DNA from: Buttiauxella gaviniae
GTDB lineage: Bacteria > Pseudomonadota > Gammaproteobacteria > Enterobacterales > Enterobacteriaceae
Reading direction: 5' to 3'
Assembly (NCBI RefSeq): GCF_040786275.1
Contig: NZ_JBFMVT010000002.1
Coordinates: forward strand, 744,001 to 808,000
DNA length: 64,000 nucleotides
In this document: piece after piece, positions 8,321 through 15,872 of the stretch
Layout of the letters: every line of letters begins with the position of its first letter
How positions within the stretch are numbered: position 1 is the first letter of the stretch
The notes under the pieces: generated by a model
Seen by the model: the letters and a program-made list of their open reading frames with translations, nothing else
What the model was told of the DNA's origin: nothing
Database searches by the model: none
Made by a program: the position numbers and the translations under genes

Positions 8321-9574
8321 TTATGCGTAAACCGGCAGGCGGGCGCAGATATCCAGAACTTTTTGTTTAGTGCGTTCGATTACCGCTTCGTCGTTGATGC
8401 TGTCTAACACATCACACATCCAGCCAGCCAGTTCGCGAACGTCTGCTTCAGTGAAACCACGGCGAGTCACGGCTGGGGTACCGATACGGATACCGGAGGT
8501 CACAAACGGGCTCTTCGGATCGTTTGGCACGCTGTTTTTGTTCACGGTGATGTTCGCGCGACCCAGAGCAGCATCCGCTTCTTTACCGGTCAGGTTTTTA
8601 TCAACCAGATCCAGCAAGAACAGGTGGTTGTCAGTACCGCCAGAAACCACTTTGTAGCCGCGTTCCAGGAACACAGCGACCATCGCTTTCGCGTTCTTAG
8701 CCACTTGCTGCTGGTAAGTTTTGAACTCAGGTTCCATCGCTTCTTTCAGCGCAACCGCTTTGCCCGCAATCACGTGCATCAGTGGGCCGCCCTGCGCGCC
8801 CGGGAATACCGCGGAGTTCAGTTTTTTGTACAGCTCTTCGCTGCCGCCGTTGGCGAGGATTAAACCACCGCGCGGGCCTGCCAGCGTTTTATGCGTAGTC
8901 GTCGTAACAACGTGCGCATGTGGAACCGGGTTCGGGTAAACGCCTGCGGCGATAAGGCCGGCAACGTGCGCCATATCAACAAACAGGTAAGCGCCAACCA
9001 TGTCTGCGATTTCACGCATTTTTGCCCAGTCAACCACGCCAGAATAAGCAGAGAAGCCACCGATGATCATTTTCGGTTTGTGTTCTTTGGCTTGTTTTTC
9101 CAGGTCTGCGTAGTCGATGTGACCGGATTCATCGATACCGTAAGGCACGATGTTGTACAGCTTACCGGAGAAGTTTACCGGGGAGCCATGAGTCAGGTGG
9201 CCGCCGTGTGCCAGGTTCATCCCCAGAACGGTGTCGCCTGGTTCCAGCAGCGTGGTGTATACCGCGAAGTTTGCCTGAGAACCTGAGTGCGGCTGCACGT
9301 TAGCGTAATCAGCGCCAAACAGCTCTTTTGCACGGTCGATAGCCAGTTGTTCAACCACATCAACGTATTCGCAACCGCCGTAGTAACGTTTGCCTGGGTA
9401 GCCTTCAGCATATTTGTTAGTTAACTGAGAACCCTGAGCCTGCATCACGCGAGGGCTGGTGTAGTTTTCGGAGGCGATCAGTTCAATGTGCTCTTCCTGA
9501 CGTACTTTTTCTTGCTCCATGGCCTGCCATAAATCGGCATCGTAATCGGCAATGTTCATTTCACGTTTTAACAT
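8321..9574 (-). CDS. glyA: Serine hydroxymethyltransferase
   Basis: PLP enzyme of 417 residues that converts serine and tetrahydrofolate into glycine and 5,10-methylene-tetrahydrofolate in the cytoplasm, the main source of one-carbon units. It is nearly identical to E. coli GlyA over its whole length, including the PLP lysine (Lys229) in [15 protein letters not shown] start at the ATG followed by [11 protein letters not shown], with TAGGAGA 6-7 nt upstream; an upstream in-frame codon at 9580 has no support. It has a long upstream region shared with divergent hmp, holding a PurR-type operator and, between operator and gene, an ERIC repeat. Purine and one-carbon control is therefore expected. 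Confidence 0.98.
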   Translation of the reverse strand: MLKREMNIADYDADLWQAMEQEKVRQEEHIELIASENYTSPRVMQAQGSQLTNKYAEGYPGKRYYGGCEYVDVVEQLAIDRAKELFGADYANVQPHSGSQANFAVYTTLLEPGDTVLGMNLAHGGHLTHGSPVNFSGKLYNIVPYGIDESGHIDYADLEKQAKEHKPKMIIGGFSAYSGVVDWAKMREIADMVGAYLFVDMAHVAGLIAAGVYPNPVPHAHVVTTTTHKTLAGPRGGLILANGGSEELYKKLNSAVFPGAQGGPLMHVIAGKAVALKEAMEPEFKTYQQQVAKNAKAMVAVFLERGYKVVSGGTDNHLFLLDLVDKNLTGKEADAALGRANITVNKNSVPNDPKSPFVTSGIRIGTPAVTRRGFTEADVRELAGWMCDVLDSINDEAVIERTKQKVLDICARLPVYA

Positions 9575-9633
9575 TCGCATCTCCTAAACTCAGCTAACAG
9601 CAAAAATTTGCACAGCTTTATGGCCGTAATAAA

Positions 9634-9760
9634 TATACCCGTTAGCATTCGAGTTGCAGGTAGGCGGCAAGGGAGCTTATCCCGATGAGCTTACTAAGGT
9701 AAGTGATTCGGGTAAGTGATTGCAGCCAACATCCCTGCAGCTTGAAGGATGACGGATATA
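9634..9760. repeat. ERIC element (127 bp)
   Basis: A 127-bp imperfect palindrome running from TATACCC to GGATATA. The centre GAGCTTACTAAGGTAAGTGA and the arms (GAGTTGCAGG..., CCTGCAGCTTGAAGG) match the enterobacterial repetitive intergenic consensus, and the length is the canonical one. It lies in the glyA-hmp gap, between the glyA PurR-type operator and the glyA start, so it is probably transcribed in the glyA leader. Confidence 0.9.
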
Positions 9761-9819
9761 CAACGGGCAACAGTGTAAACTGAATCTTAATCGTGTGATA
9801 GGTCTTGACAGAGGTTTTT

Positions 9820-9835
9820 ACGCAAACGATTGGCT
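9820..9835 (-). promoter_or_regulatory. PurR-type operator of glyA
   Basis: On the minus strand this reads AGCCAATCGTTTGCGT, matching the PurR half-site pattern (ACGCAAACG) and resembling the E. coli glyA operator as I remember it. It lies about 245 nt upstream of the glyA start because an ERIC element sits between. The rest of the 466-nt gap (9581-10046) contains the ERIC, the NsrR site of hmp and a palindrome TTCACGTTATGTGAA at 9913-9927 of unknown use; MetR sites were not clearly found. Confidence 0.7.
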
Positions 9836-9991
9836 TGGCGTCCTGCAAGGGTTTGAAGGCAAAAGTTGTCAGCGATTTCAACGGATATTAATTCATCATC
9901 AACATGCAGAAATTTCACGTTATGTGAACCGCATCGACACAATGGGTCACCCTTTACAATGTAGTGCTTTTTTTTACGACAATATTTTTAT

Positions 9992-10010
9992 AAGATGCAT
10001 TTAAAATACA
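9992..10010 (+). promoter_or_regulatory. NsrR operator of hmp
   Basis: AAGATGCATTTAAAATACA matches the NsrR consensus (AAGATGCATTT with a second degenerate half). It overlaps a likely -10 element TATAAG just upstream, 37-55 nt before the hmp start codon. NsrR is the nitric-oxide-sensing repressor of hmp in enterobacteria. Confidence 0.8.
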
Positions 10011-10046
10011 ACATTAACTATTATTGATAACAATATGGAGCTTTAA

Positions 10047-11237
10047 ATGCTTGATGCACAAACCATCGCCGTTGTGAAATCCACTATTCCTCTTCTCGCT
10101 GCTACAGGGCCAAAGCTGACCGCGCATTTTTACGATCGCATGTTCAGCCATAACCCTGAGCTGAAAGAGATCTTTAACATGAGCAATCAGCGCAATGGTG
10201 ACCAGCGCGAAGCGCTGTTCAACGCTATCTGCGCGTACGCGACCAATATTGAAAATCTGGCGGTGCTGCTGCCCGCGGTTGAAAAAATCGCGCAAAAGCA
10301 CACCAGTTTTCAAATTAAACCTGAGCAGTACGATATTGTCGGCGGCCACCTGTTAGCCACTCTGGATGAAATGTTCAGCCCAGGCCAGGAAGTGCTGGAT
10401 GCGTGGGGCAAGGCATACGGCGTGTTAGCGGGCGTGTTTATCCATCGCGAAGCTGAAATTTACCAAAGCAATGCGGAGAAAAATGGCGGCTGGGAAGGAA
10501 CTCGTGCCTTCCGTATTGTGGCAAAAGAGCCACAAAGCGCGCTTATCACCAGCTTTGAATTTGAGCCGGTGGATGGCAAACCTGTCGCTGATTATCAGCC
10601 GGGCCAATATCTTGGCGTGTGGTTGAAGCCAGAAGGTTTCCCTCATCAGGAAATTCGCCAGTATTCACTGACCCGCAAGCCTGACGGCAAGCGCTACCGC
10701 ATTGCGGTTAAACGTGAAGAGTTGGGGCAGGTTTCAAGCTGGCTGCACAACCACGCGCAGCCAGGCGATGAAGTGCATCTTGCAGCCCCGGCGGGTGATT
10801 TCTTTATGGATGTTAGCGCCAATACTCCCGTTACGCTGATTTCAGCGGGCGTCGGCCAAACGCCGATGTTGGCAATGCTTGATACGCTGGCGAAGAATGG
10901 CCATTCAGCCCAGGTTAACTGGCTCCATGCGGCGGAGCACGGCGACGTGCACGCGTTTGCCGATGAAGTGAATCAGTTGGGCGAGCAGTTGCCACGCTTT
11001 GAGCGCCACGTCTGGTATCGCATTCCGAGTGAAAACTGCCGTGCGCAGGCGAAATTTGATAGCGAAGGCGTGATGGATTTAGTCACGCTGGAGAGCAAAA
11101 TCAGTGCGCCAGAGATGCAGTTTTATTTGTGTGGCCCGGTGAGCTTTATGCGTTTTGCGGCGGAGCAGTTAGTGAAGCTGGGCGTTGAGCAAGACAGGAT
11201 TCATTACGAGTGCTTTGGGCCGCACAAGGTGATGTGA
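10047..11237 (+). CDS. hmp: Flavohemoglobin, nitric oxide dioxygenase
   Basis: Cytoplasmic 396-residue enzyme that oxidises nitric oxide to nitrate using O2 and NAD(P)H. The N-terminal globin domain (1-140) has distal Tyr29 and Gln53 and proximal heme His85 (IAQKHTSF). It is followed by an FAD-binding ferredoxin-reductase domain with [11 protein letters not shown] near 205-215 and an NAD domain containing SAGVGQTPM and LCGPVSFM. Length and order equal E. coli Hmp. ATG at 10047 has TATGGAG upstream. It is divergent from glyA as in K-12, and the NsrR box upstream explains nitrosative-stress induction. Confidence 0.98.
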   Translation: MLDAQTIAVVKSTIPLLAATGPKLTAHFYDRMFSHNPELKEIFNMSNQRNGDQREALFNAICAYATNIENLAVLLPAVEKIAQKHTSFQIKPEQYDIVGGHLLATLDEMFSPGQEVLDAWGKAYGVLAGVFIHREAEIYQSNAEKNGGWEGTRAFRIVAKEPQSALITSFEFEPVDGKPVADYQPGQYLGVWLKPEGFPHQEIRQYSLTRKPDGKRYRIAVKREELGQVSSWLHNHAQPGDEVHLAAPAGDFFMDVSANTPVTLISAGVGQTPMLAMLDTLAKNGHSAQVNWLHAAEHGDVHAFADEVNQLGEQLPRFERHVWYRIPSENCRAQAKFDSEGVMDLVTLESKISAPEMQFYLCGPVSFMRFAAEQLVKLGVEQDRIHYECFGPHKVM

Positions 11238-11254
11238 TTTTCTTCTGCCCCTTA

Positions 11255-11419
11255 CGGACCCCACCCCAACCCTCCCCTTTCCAGGGGAGGGAGCAGAGAA
11301 GACTGGCGCTTTTAGCTTCTCCACTTTCCAGGGGAGGGAGCAGAGGAGACTGGCATTTTTAGCTTCTCCCCTGCAGTTAGCCCCTCCACCTGGCAAGGGG
11401 GAGGTCGGGAGGGGGTCCG
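11255..11419. repeat. Composite palindrome with two 48-bp direct repeats
   Basis: The hmp-glnB gap has outer arms of about 25 bp (11255-11279 and 11395-11419) that are imperfect inverse copies rich in CCCC/GGGG. Inside, two units starting at 11279 and 11327 repeat with a 48-bp period (core TTCCAGGGGAGGGAGCAGAG) and few differences. The stretch could fold into a long cruciform or RNA hairpin between the convergent genes. It resembles the CCCTCACCC-type palindromes common between enterobacterial genes. No mobile gene is present. Confidence 0.85.
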
Positions 11420-11432
11420 CTAGGCGCAAAAA

Positions 11433-11810
<378 letters not shown>

Positions 11811-11820
11811 CTACCACAGA

Positions 11821-13158
11821 CTACTCTTTAAAGTCATTGGCATCGAGCTCATGCCGGGAGAGTAATTTATAGAATTCTGTACGATTGCGCCCCGCCACAC
11901 GCGCCGCCTGAGTGACATTCCCTTTGGTCATTTGCAGCAATTTGCGCAAATAGTTCAGCTCAAATTGATTACGCGCTTCAACAAACGTAGGCAGCGCGGT
12001 GTTTTCCCCTTCCAGCGCCTGCTGAACCAGCGCTTCGCTGATGACCGGGGCAGACGTCAGGGCAACACACTGTTCAATGACGTTAACCAACTGGCGCACG
12101 TTGCCCGGCCAGCTTGCCGCCATCAGACGTTTCATGGCGTCGGTTGAGAAACTGCGCACAAACGGTTTATGCCTGTCGGCTGACTGGCGAAGGAGATGAT
12201 TCGCCAGTAAAGGCACATCTTCGGCACGTTCATGTAACGCCGGAATTTTAAGGCTCACCACGTTCAGGCGATAAAACAGATCTTCACGAAACTCGCCGCG
12301 CTCCATGGCTTTCGGCAAATCGCGGTGGGTAGCCGAGAGAATGCGCACATCGATGTCGAGATCGCGGTTGCTGCCTAATGGGCGCACTTTGCGCTCCTGC
12401 AACACGCGCAATAATTTGACCTGCAAAGGAATAGGCATATCGCCAATTTCATCGAGGAATAGCGTCCCGCCTTCTGCGGCCTGGAACAGCCCTTCCCGGC
12501 TGCTGACCGCGCCGGTGAAGGCCCCGCGCGAGTGACCAAAGAGTTCAGACTCCAGCAACTGCTCCGGCAATGCGCCGCAGTTGATGGCGATAAACGCTTT
12601 TTTGCTGCGCGGGCTGGCGTTGTGAATCGCCTGCGCAAGGATCTCTTTCCCGGTACCGCTTTGCCCGTTAATCAGCACACTCACGTCGGACTGGGCAACC
12701 ATGCGCGCTTGTTCCAGTAAACGCTGCATGATTGGGCTGCGCGTAACAATAGTGTCCCGCCACATGTCATCACCGGCGATAACCGAATGTGCCAGCGCAT
12801 CGTCGATAGCTTTATAGAGCGCGTCTTTATCCACCGGCTTAGTGAGGAAGCTGAAAACGCCCTGTTGCGTGGCGGCAACCGCATCAGGAATTGAACCGTG
12901 CGCGGTCAGAATGATCACCGGCATGCCGGGCTGCACTTTCTGGATTTCAGCAAACAGCGCCATGCCGTCCATTTCATCCATCCGCAGGTCGCTTATCACC
13001 AGGTCGATTTTTTCTCGCCCCAATAGACGCAGCCCTTCCGCGCCACTTTCCGCCGTCGAGACGGTGTAACCTTCACTGGTGAGACGCATACCCAGCAACT
13101 TGAGCAGGCCGGGATCGTCATCAACGAGCAGTAATCGGGCCGGTTTGCGTTGCGTCAT
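11821..13158 (-). CDS. glrR: Response regulator GlrR, sigma-54 activator
   Basis: A 445-residue NtrC-type activator. It has a receiver domain (1-120) with acidic pocket DDD near 13-15 and phospho-acceptor Asp57 (VISDLRMDEMDG), an AAA+ domain with Walker A GQSGTGKE (165-172) and the sigma-54 contact loop GAFTGA (212-217), and a C-terminal Fis-type HTH (VTQAARVAGRNRTEFYKLL). It is phosphorylated by GlrK and activates the sigma-54 promoter of glmY, which lies upstream of this operon. The start ATG overlaps the qseG stop codon (ATGA), so translation is coupled. It is very close to E. coli GlrR. Confidence 0.97.
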   Translation of the reverse strand: MTQRKPARLLLVDDDPGLLKLLGMRLTSEGYTVSTAESGAEGLRLLGREKIDLVISDLRMDEMDGMALFAEIQKVQPGMPVIILTAHGSIPDAVAATQQGVFSFLTKPVDKDALYKAIDDALAHSVIAGDDMWRDTIVTRSPIMQRLLEQARMVAQSDVSVLINGQSGTGKEILAQAIHNASPRSKKAFIAINCGALPEQLLESELFGHSRGAFTGAVSSREGLFQAAEGGTLFLDEIGDMPIPLQVKLLRVLQERKVRPLGSNRDLDIDVRILSATHRDLPKAMERGEFREDLFYRLNVVSLKIPALHERAEDVPLLANHLLRQSADRHKPFVRSFSTDAMKRLMAASWPGNVRQLVNVIEQCVALTSAPVISEALVQQALEGENTALPTFVEARNQFELNYLRKLLQMTKGNVTQAARVAGRNRTEFYKLLSRHELDANDFKE

Positions 13159-13823
13159 GGTTTCGCCTCCTGCGTGGGTTTGGTGTTGTCCGGTAATTCG
13201 GTGCTGGCCGGTTTACGGCTGGAAAGCTGGCGCTCAATGTCCGTGAGATTTTCCAGTTTTCGCGTGGTCAAACTGAGCTGGCTTCTGAGCCGCTGCTGCT
13301 GTTCACGCAGCGTATCAAGCTCGCTGTCTGACGACTGCTGTAATTTGCTGTAGCGCGAACGTTCGTCGGAAAGCGCCAGCAGGGAAGCCTGCCCGTCGCG
13401 CCATACCTGGAACAGAGATCGCACCTGCGAAGGCACTTCAGCCGTCATCGCATCGAGTTTGGTCATGTAACGACGACGCTCGGTGGGCGTGATTTTGGCA
13501 TTCGCCAGCAGAATGCCGCGCTTGAAGGTATCGCGCCAGGTATCAGACGGCCAGCGACGCGCCTCTGCACGTGCCTGCGCCGGGGCTAAACGTTCGGCGC
13601 AATCCATCGCCCGCAGCCAATACAGCGGGTTGGTCATGGAGTCGTGGTTCTGGTTTTGCCAGATGTCCTGACAATCTGTCGATAAATAATCAGCCAACTG
13701 TTGTTCCGGCTCGGCTATCGGCTGCGGATGTTTTACGTCCTGGGGCACACTGTTTTGCACACAACTCGCCAGCAACAAAGGCACAAGCAATGCTGATAGC
13801 GGGCGAAATATAGTCACTTTCAT
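13155..13823 (-). CDS. qseG: Outer-membrane lipoprotein QseG (YfhG)
   Basis: A 222-residue lipoprotein. The signal peptide MKVTIFRPLSALLVPLLL is followed by lipobox LASC with acylated Cys21. The mature part is mostly helical and polar, with a probable coiled coil near 160-195 (LQQSSDSELDTLREQQQRL). It lies between glrK and glrR, 3 nt after glrK and overlapping glrR by 4 nt. E. coli QseG is reported to stimulate the kinase QseE/GlrK at the cell envelope and to support virulence-gene expression in pathogenic strains. Family identification rests on position, lipobox and length. Confidence 0.9.
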   Translation of the reverse strand: MKVTIFRPLSALLVPLLLASCVQNSVPQDVKHPQPIAEPEQQLADYLSTDCQDIWQNQNHDSMTNPLYWLRAMDCAERLAPAQARAEARRWPSDTWRDTFKRGILLANAKITPTERRRYMTKLDAMTAEVPSQVRSLFQVWRDGQASLLALSDERSRYSKLQQSSDSELDTLREQQQRLRSQLSLTTRKLENLTDIERQLSSRKPASTELPDNTKPTQEAKP

Positions 13824-13826
13824 TTT

Positions 13827-15254
13827 TTATTTGTTCTCGGGAAAAACAGGCAACTCGATACGGAAGCATACATCCGCCGTTTCATCGTCAATCAGGTACA
13901 GTTCGCCACGCATACGGCGGATACAGTCCTGGGCAATACTCAGCCCTAATCCACTCCCTTTAACCGCACCTTTGCGCTGGTGGCTTCCCTGGTAAAAAGG
14001 TTCAAAAATCATCTCTCGTTCTGCGACCGGAATGGGATCGCCAGTATTGGCGACATCAATATAAAGTGTATTACCCATTTGGGTGCTGCGTAGATAAAGG
14101 GTACCGGATTCAGCCCCATAGTGCACCGCATTGGAATAGAGATTATCCAGCACGCTCATTAACATCATCGGTTCGGCAAGACACGCCACCGGGCTAAAGT
14201 GACACTCGGTACGCATCATTTTAGCCCGTGCTGGCAAACTGTGAGCGGCAATAATCACCTCAACCAGCGGGGCCAGCTCAACTTTTTCCATTTCGACTGG
14301 AACATCGGCGAGCTTGCGGTTGTAATCCAATAATTGTTCAATCAATTTTTGCAGATGGCGGCTGCTGTTATCGAGTATTTCCACCACCTCTTTTTGGTCG
14401 TTGGTTAGCGGGCCGACGACCTGATCGGCAAGCAATTCGGTGCCTTCGCGCATACTGGCAAGCGGGGTTTTTAACTCATGAGAGATGTGACGCAAAAACT
14501 CATGGCGCTGGGATTCAAGCCAGGCGAGGCGCTCGCTTAACCAGACGATTCGTTGCCCCACGGAACGTAGCTCTCGTGGCCCTTTAAATAACGCCGTTTT
14601 GCCCAGCGAATGCCCTTCGCCAAGCAGGTTAATCATCCGTTCGATACCTTTTACCGGGCCGATAATCATGCGCGTAAAGACAATCACCAGGGCAAAGCTC
14701 AACAGGAATAACACCAGCGCCTGCCAGCCAAAGAACTGCCCGCGCTCGGCAATTTCCTGCTGGAGTTGCTGCCCCCGGGAAAACACCACGGCGCGGGTGG
14801 CCTGCACCATTTCAGCATTGGCCGTAGCGAACGCTTCAAGATGTTCAGCGGCGGCAGTATCCGGGCCACTATTTTTACATTGGATTTCAGCGAGATCGTT
14901 CAGGGACTGCTTCAAGGCCTGGTATAGACGGTTGTCGGGCAGAACATCGGCATGGCTTTCAAGCATCTGGGCATAGCGCTTGCGCTGCCCCTGGTAGAGC
15001 GTTGCCAGCGTGGCATCGTCCAGCACGCAATACTGGCGGTAGCTACGTTCCATTTCGAGCGCAACGTTCGTCATTGCTTCGCTGCGGCGTGCATCCACAA
15101 GCGTGGTGCGGTTGGTCAACGCCGCCTGATCGCTAAGCGCATTAAGGCTTTGCCAGGCTTGCCATGCCAGAACCAACAAGGGTACCAACACCAGCAGAAA
15201 AGCCATCATGACAAGCTGACGCAAGGAACGTGGGAAAAAGTGCCACTGGTTCAA
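13827..15254 (-). CDS. glrK: Sensor histidine kinase GlrK (QseE)
   Basis: Inner-membrane kinase of 475 residues. It has membrane segment 1 (about 14-31), a periplasmic sensor part (32-175), segment 2 (about 176-195), HAMP, a dimerisation helix with phospho-acceptor His259 in RHISHELKTPL, and an ATPase domain with DNLYSNAVHYG (N box) and GSGLGLSIAQD (G2 box). It phosphorylates GlrR, and the pair drives glmY transcription. It is the first gene of glrK-qseG-glrR(-glnB) and starts about 95 nt downstream of the glmY terminator, so readthrough from glmY could feed it. Confidence 0.97.
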   Translation of the reverse strand: MNQWHFFPRSLRQLVMMAFLLVLVPLLVLAWQAWQSLNALSDQAALTNRTTLVDARRSEAMTNVALEMERSYRQYCVLDDATLATLYQGQRKRYAQMLESHADVLPDNRLYQALKQSLNDLAEIQCKNSGPDTAAAEHLEAFATANAEMVQATRAVVFSRGQQLQQEIAERGQFFGWQALVLFLLSFALVIVFTRMIIGPVKGIERMINLLGEGHSLGKTALFKGPRELRSVGQRIVWLSERLAWLESQRHEFLRHISHELKTPLASMREGTELLADQVVGPLTNDQKEVVEILDNSSRHLQKLIEQLLDYNRKLADVPVEMEKVELAPLVEVIIAAHSLPARAKMMRTECHFSPVACLAEPMMLMSVLDNLYSNAVHYGAESGTLYLRSTQMGNTLYIDVANTGDPIPVAEREMIFEPFYQGSHQRKGAVKGSGLGLSIAQDCIRRMRGELYLIDDETADVCFRIELPVFPENK

Positions 15255-15348
15255 TCGTTTTATCTCGCTAACGCTATCTATGAATGGATGCTAGCGGGGA
15301 TCGGCGGGAGTTTAAAGTCTGAAGGTTGAGAAAGGGCGATTCAGAAAC

Positions 15349-15546
15349 AACAAAGGCAGAGATTCATCTCTGCCTTTGTTCTGGAATTAGGCGGCGCCTT
15401 ACTCAACGTTTCGTCCGGAGCATGATAAAGCAGTACGAGACTGACAATAATCAAAAGGTGGACGGCAGGCACCTGTAGTGCGTCATTCTATGATTTATGT
15501 AGCACGACCCTTGCGGGGGCTGACATAGGAAGGTGAATGAGCCACT
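15349..15546 (-). ncRNA. glmY: Small RNA GlmY
   Basis: Non-coding RNA of about 198 nt. Its minus-strand 5' end AGTGGCTCATTCACC matches the E. coli GlmY start as I remember it, followed by a hairpin around the CAGCCCC/GGGTCGTGC region and GAAACGTTGAGTAAGG near the 3' half. It ends in a strong terminator hairpin with a 15-nt arm (15349-15363 against 15366-15380, core AAAGGCAGAGAT). GlmY is an RNA mimic that captures RapZ and so protects GlmZ, which raises glucosamine-6-phosphate synthase. It sits between purL and glrK as in K-12. Exact ends are inferred from homology. Confidence 0.92.
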
Positions 15547-15557
15547 GCGTAGTATTA

Positions 15558-15573
15558 TGCATTATATGTGCCA
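15558..15573 (-). promoter_or_regulatory. Overlapping sigma-54 and sigma-70 promoter of glmY
   Basis: On the minus strand TGGCACATATAATGCA holds a -24 GG (TGGCAC) and a -12 GC element of a sigma-54 promoter, and the same bases contain a perfect sigma-70 -10 hexamer TATAAT (15562-15567). The predicted start at 15546 is 13 nt downstream of the GC. This is the dual-promoter design known for E. coli glmY. Confidence 0.88.
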
Positions 15574-15662
15574 TGTTTGCTATACATTCCGCACATCAAT
15601 GTTTCTATTATGTTTATTTGACGTATGAAGCATTTCACAAGCTGGTTATTTTTTGCACCCAC

Positions 15663-15776
15663 TGTCGCTAATTAGCAACGGTGAAAAAGGGATATTTTCA
15701 TCACTTTTAAAATCAACAATTTAAGTGTCACCAATTAGCGACACAAAGAAATATCTGACGTCGGGGAAAAGAGACA
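15663..15776 (-). promoter_or_regulatory. Three candidate GlrR activator sites upstream of glmY
   Basis: The GlrR pattern TGTC-N10-GACA occurs perfectly at 15726-15743 (TGTCACCAATTAGCGACA), with one mismatch at 15759-15776 (CGTC...GACA), and as a weaker site at 15663-15680 (TGTCGCTAATTAGCAACG). They lie about 115-230 nt upstream of the predicted glmY start, the expected place for sigma-54 activators. The 618-nt gap 15255-15872 is thus filled by glmY, its control region and the purL 3' structures. Confidence 0.75.
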
Positions 15777-15810
15777 AAAAAATCCCCTCGGTTTAGCGAA
15801 GGGATTTTTT
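15776..15810 (-). terminator. purL terminator
   Basis: Inverted repeat AATCCCCTCG (15781-15790) and CGAAGGGATT (15797-15806) with one mismatched pair. On the minus strand it is followed by seven T residues, 60-100 nt downstream of the purL stop. Confidence 0.85.
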
Positions 15811-15823
15811 GTTAGTACGGACG

Positions 15824-15865
15824 CCCTCACCCGGCCCACTCTCTTGAGAGAGGGTTAGGTGAGGG
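15824..15865. repeat. Intergenic palindrome downstream of purL
   Basis: CCCTCACC (15824-15831) pairs with GGTGAGGG (15858-15865), and inside it CTCTC pairs with GAGAG around a two-base loop. This belongs to the same class of CCCTCACCC palindromes as the outer arms of the hmp-glnB repeat. It lies between the purL stop and its terminator. Confidence 0.75.
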
Positions 15866-15872
15866 GGAAAAC

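Noticed and set aside
8321-9574. FPGAQGGPL in GlyA where E. coli has FPGGQGGPL
   Set aside because: This position varies among active serine hydroxymethyltransferases, so it is not a defect.
11279-11372. Possible CRISPR-like repeat in the hmp-glnB gap
   Set aside because: Only two contiguous 48-bp copies without spacers and no cas genes; it is a tandem duplication.
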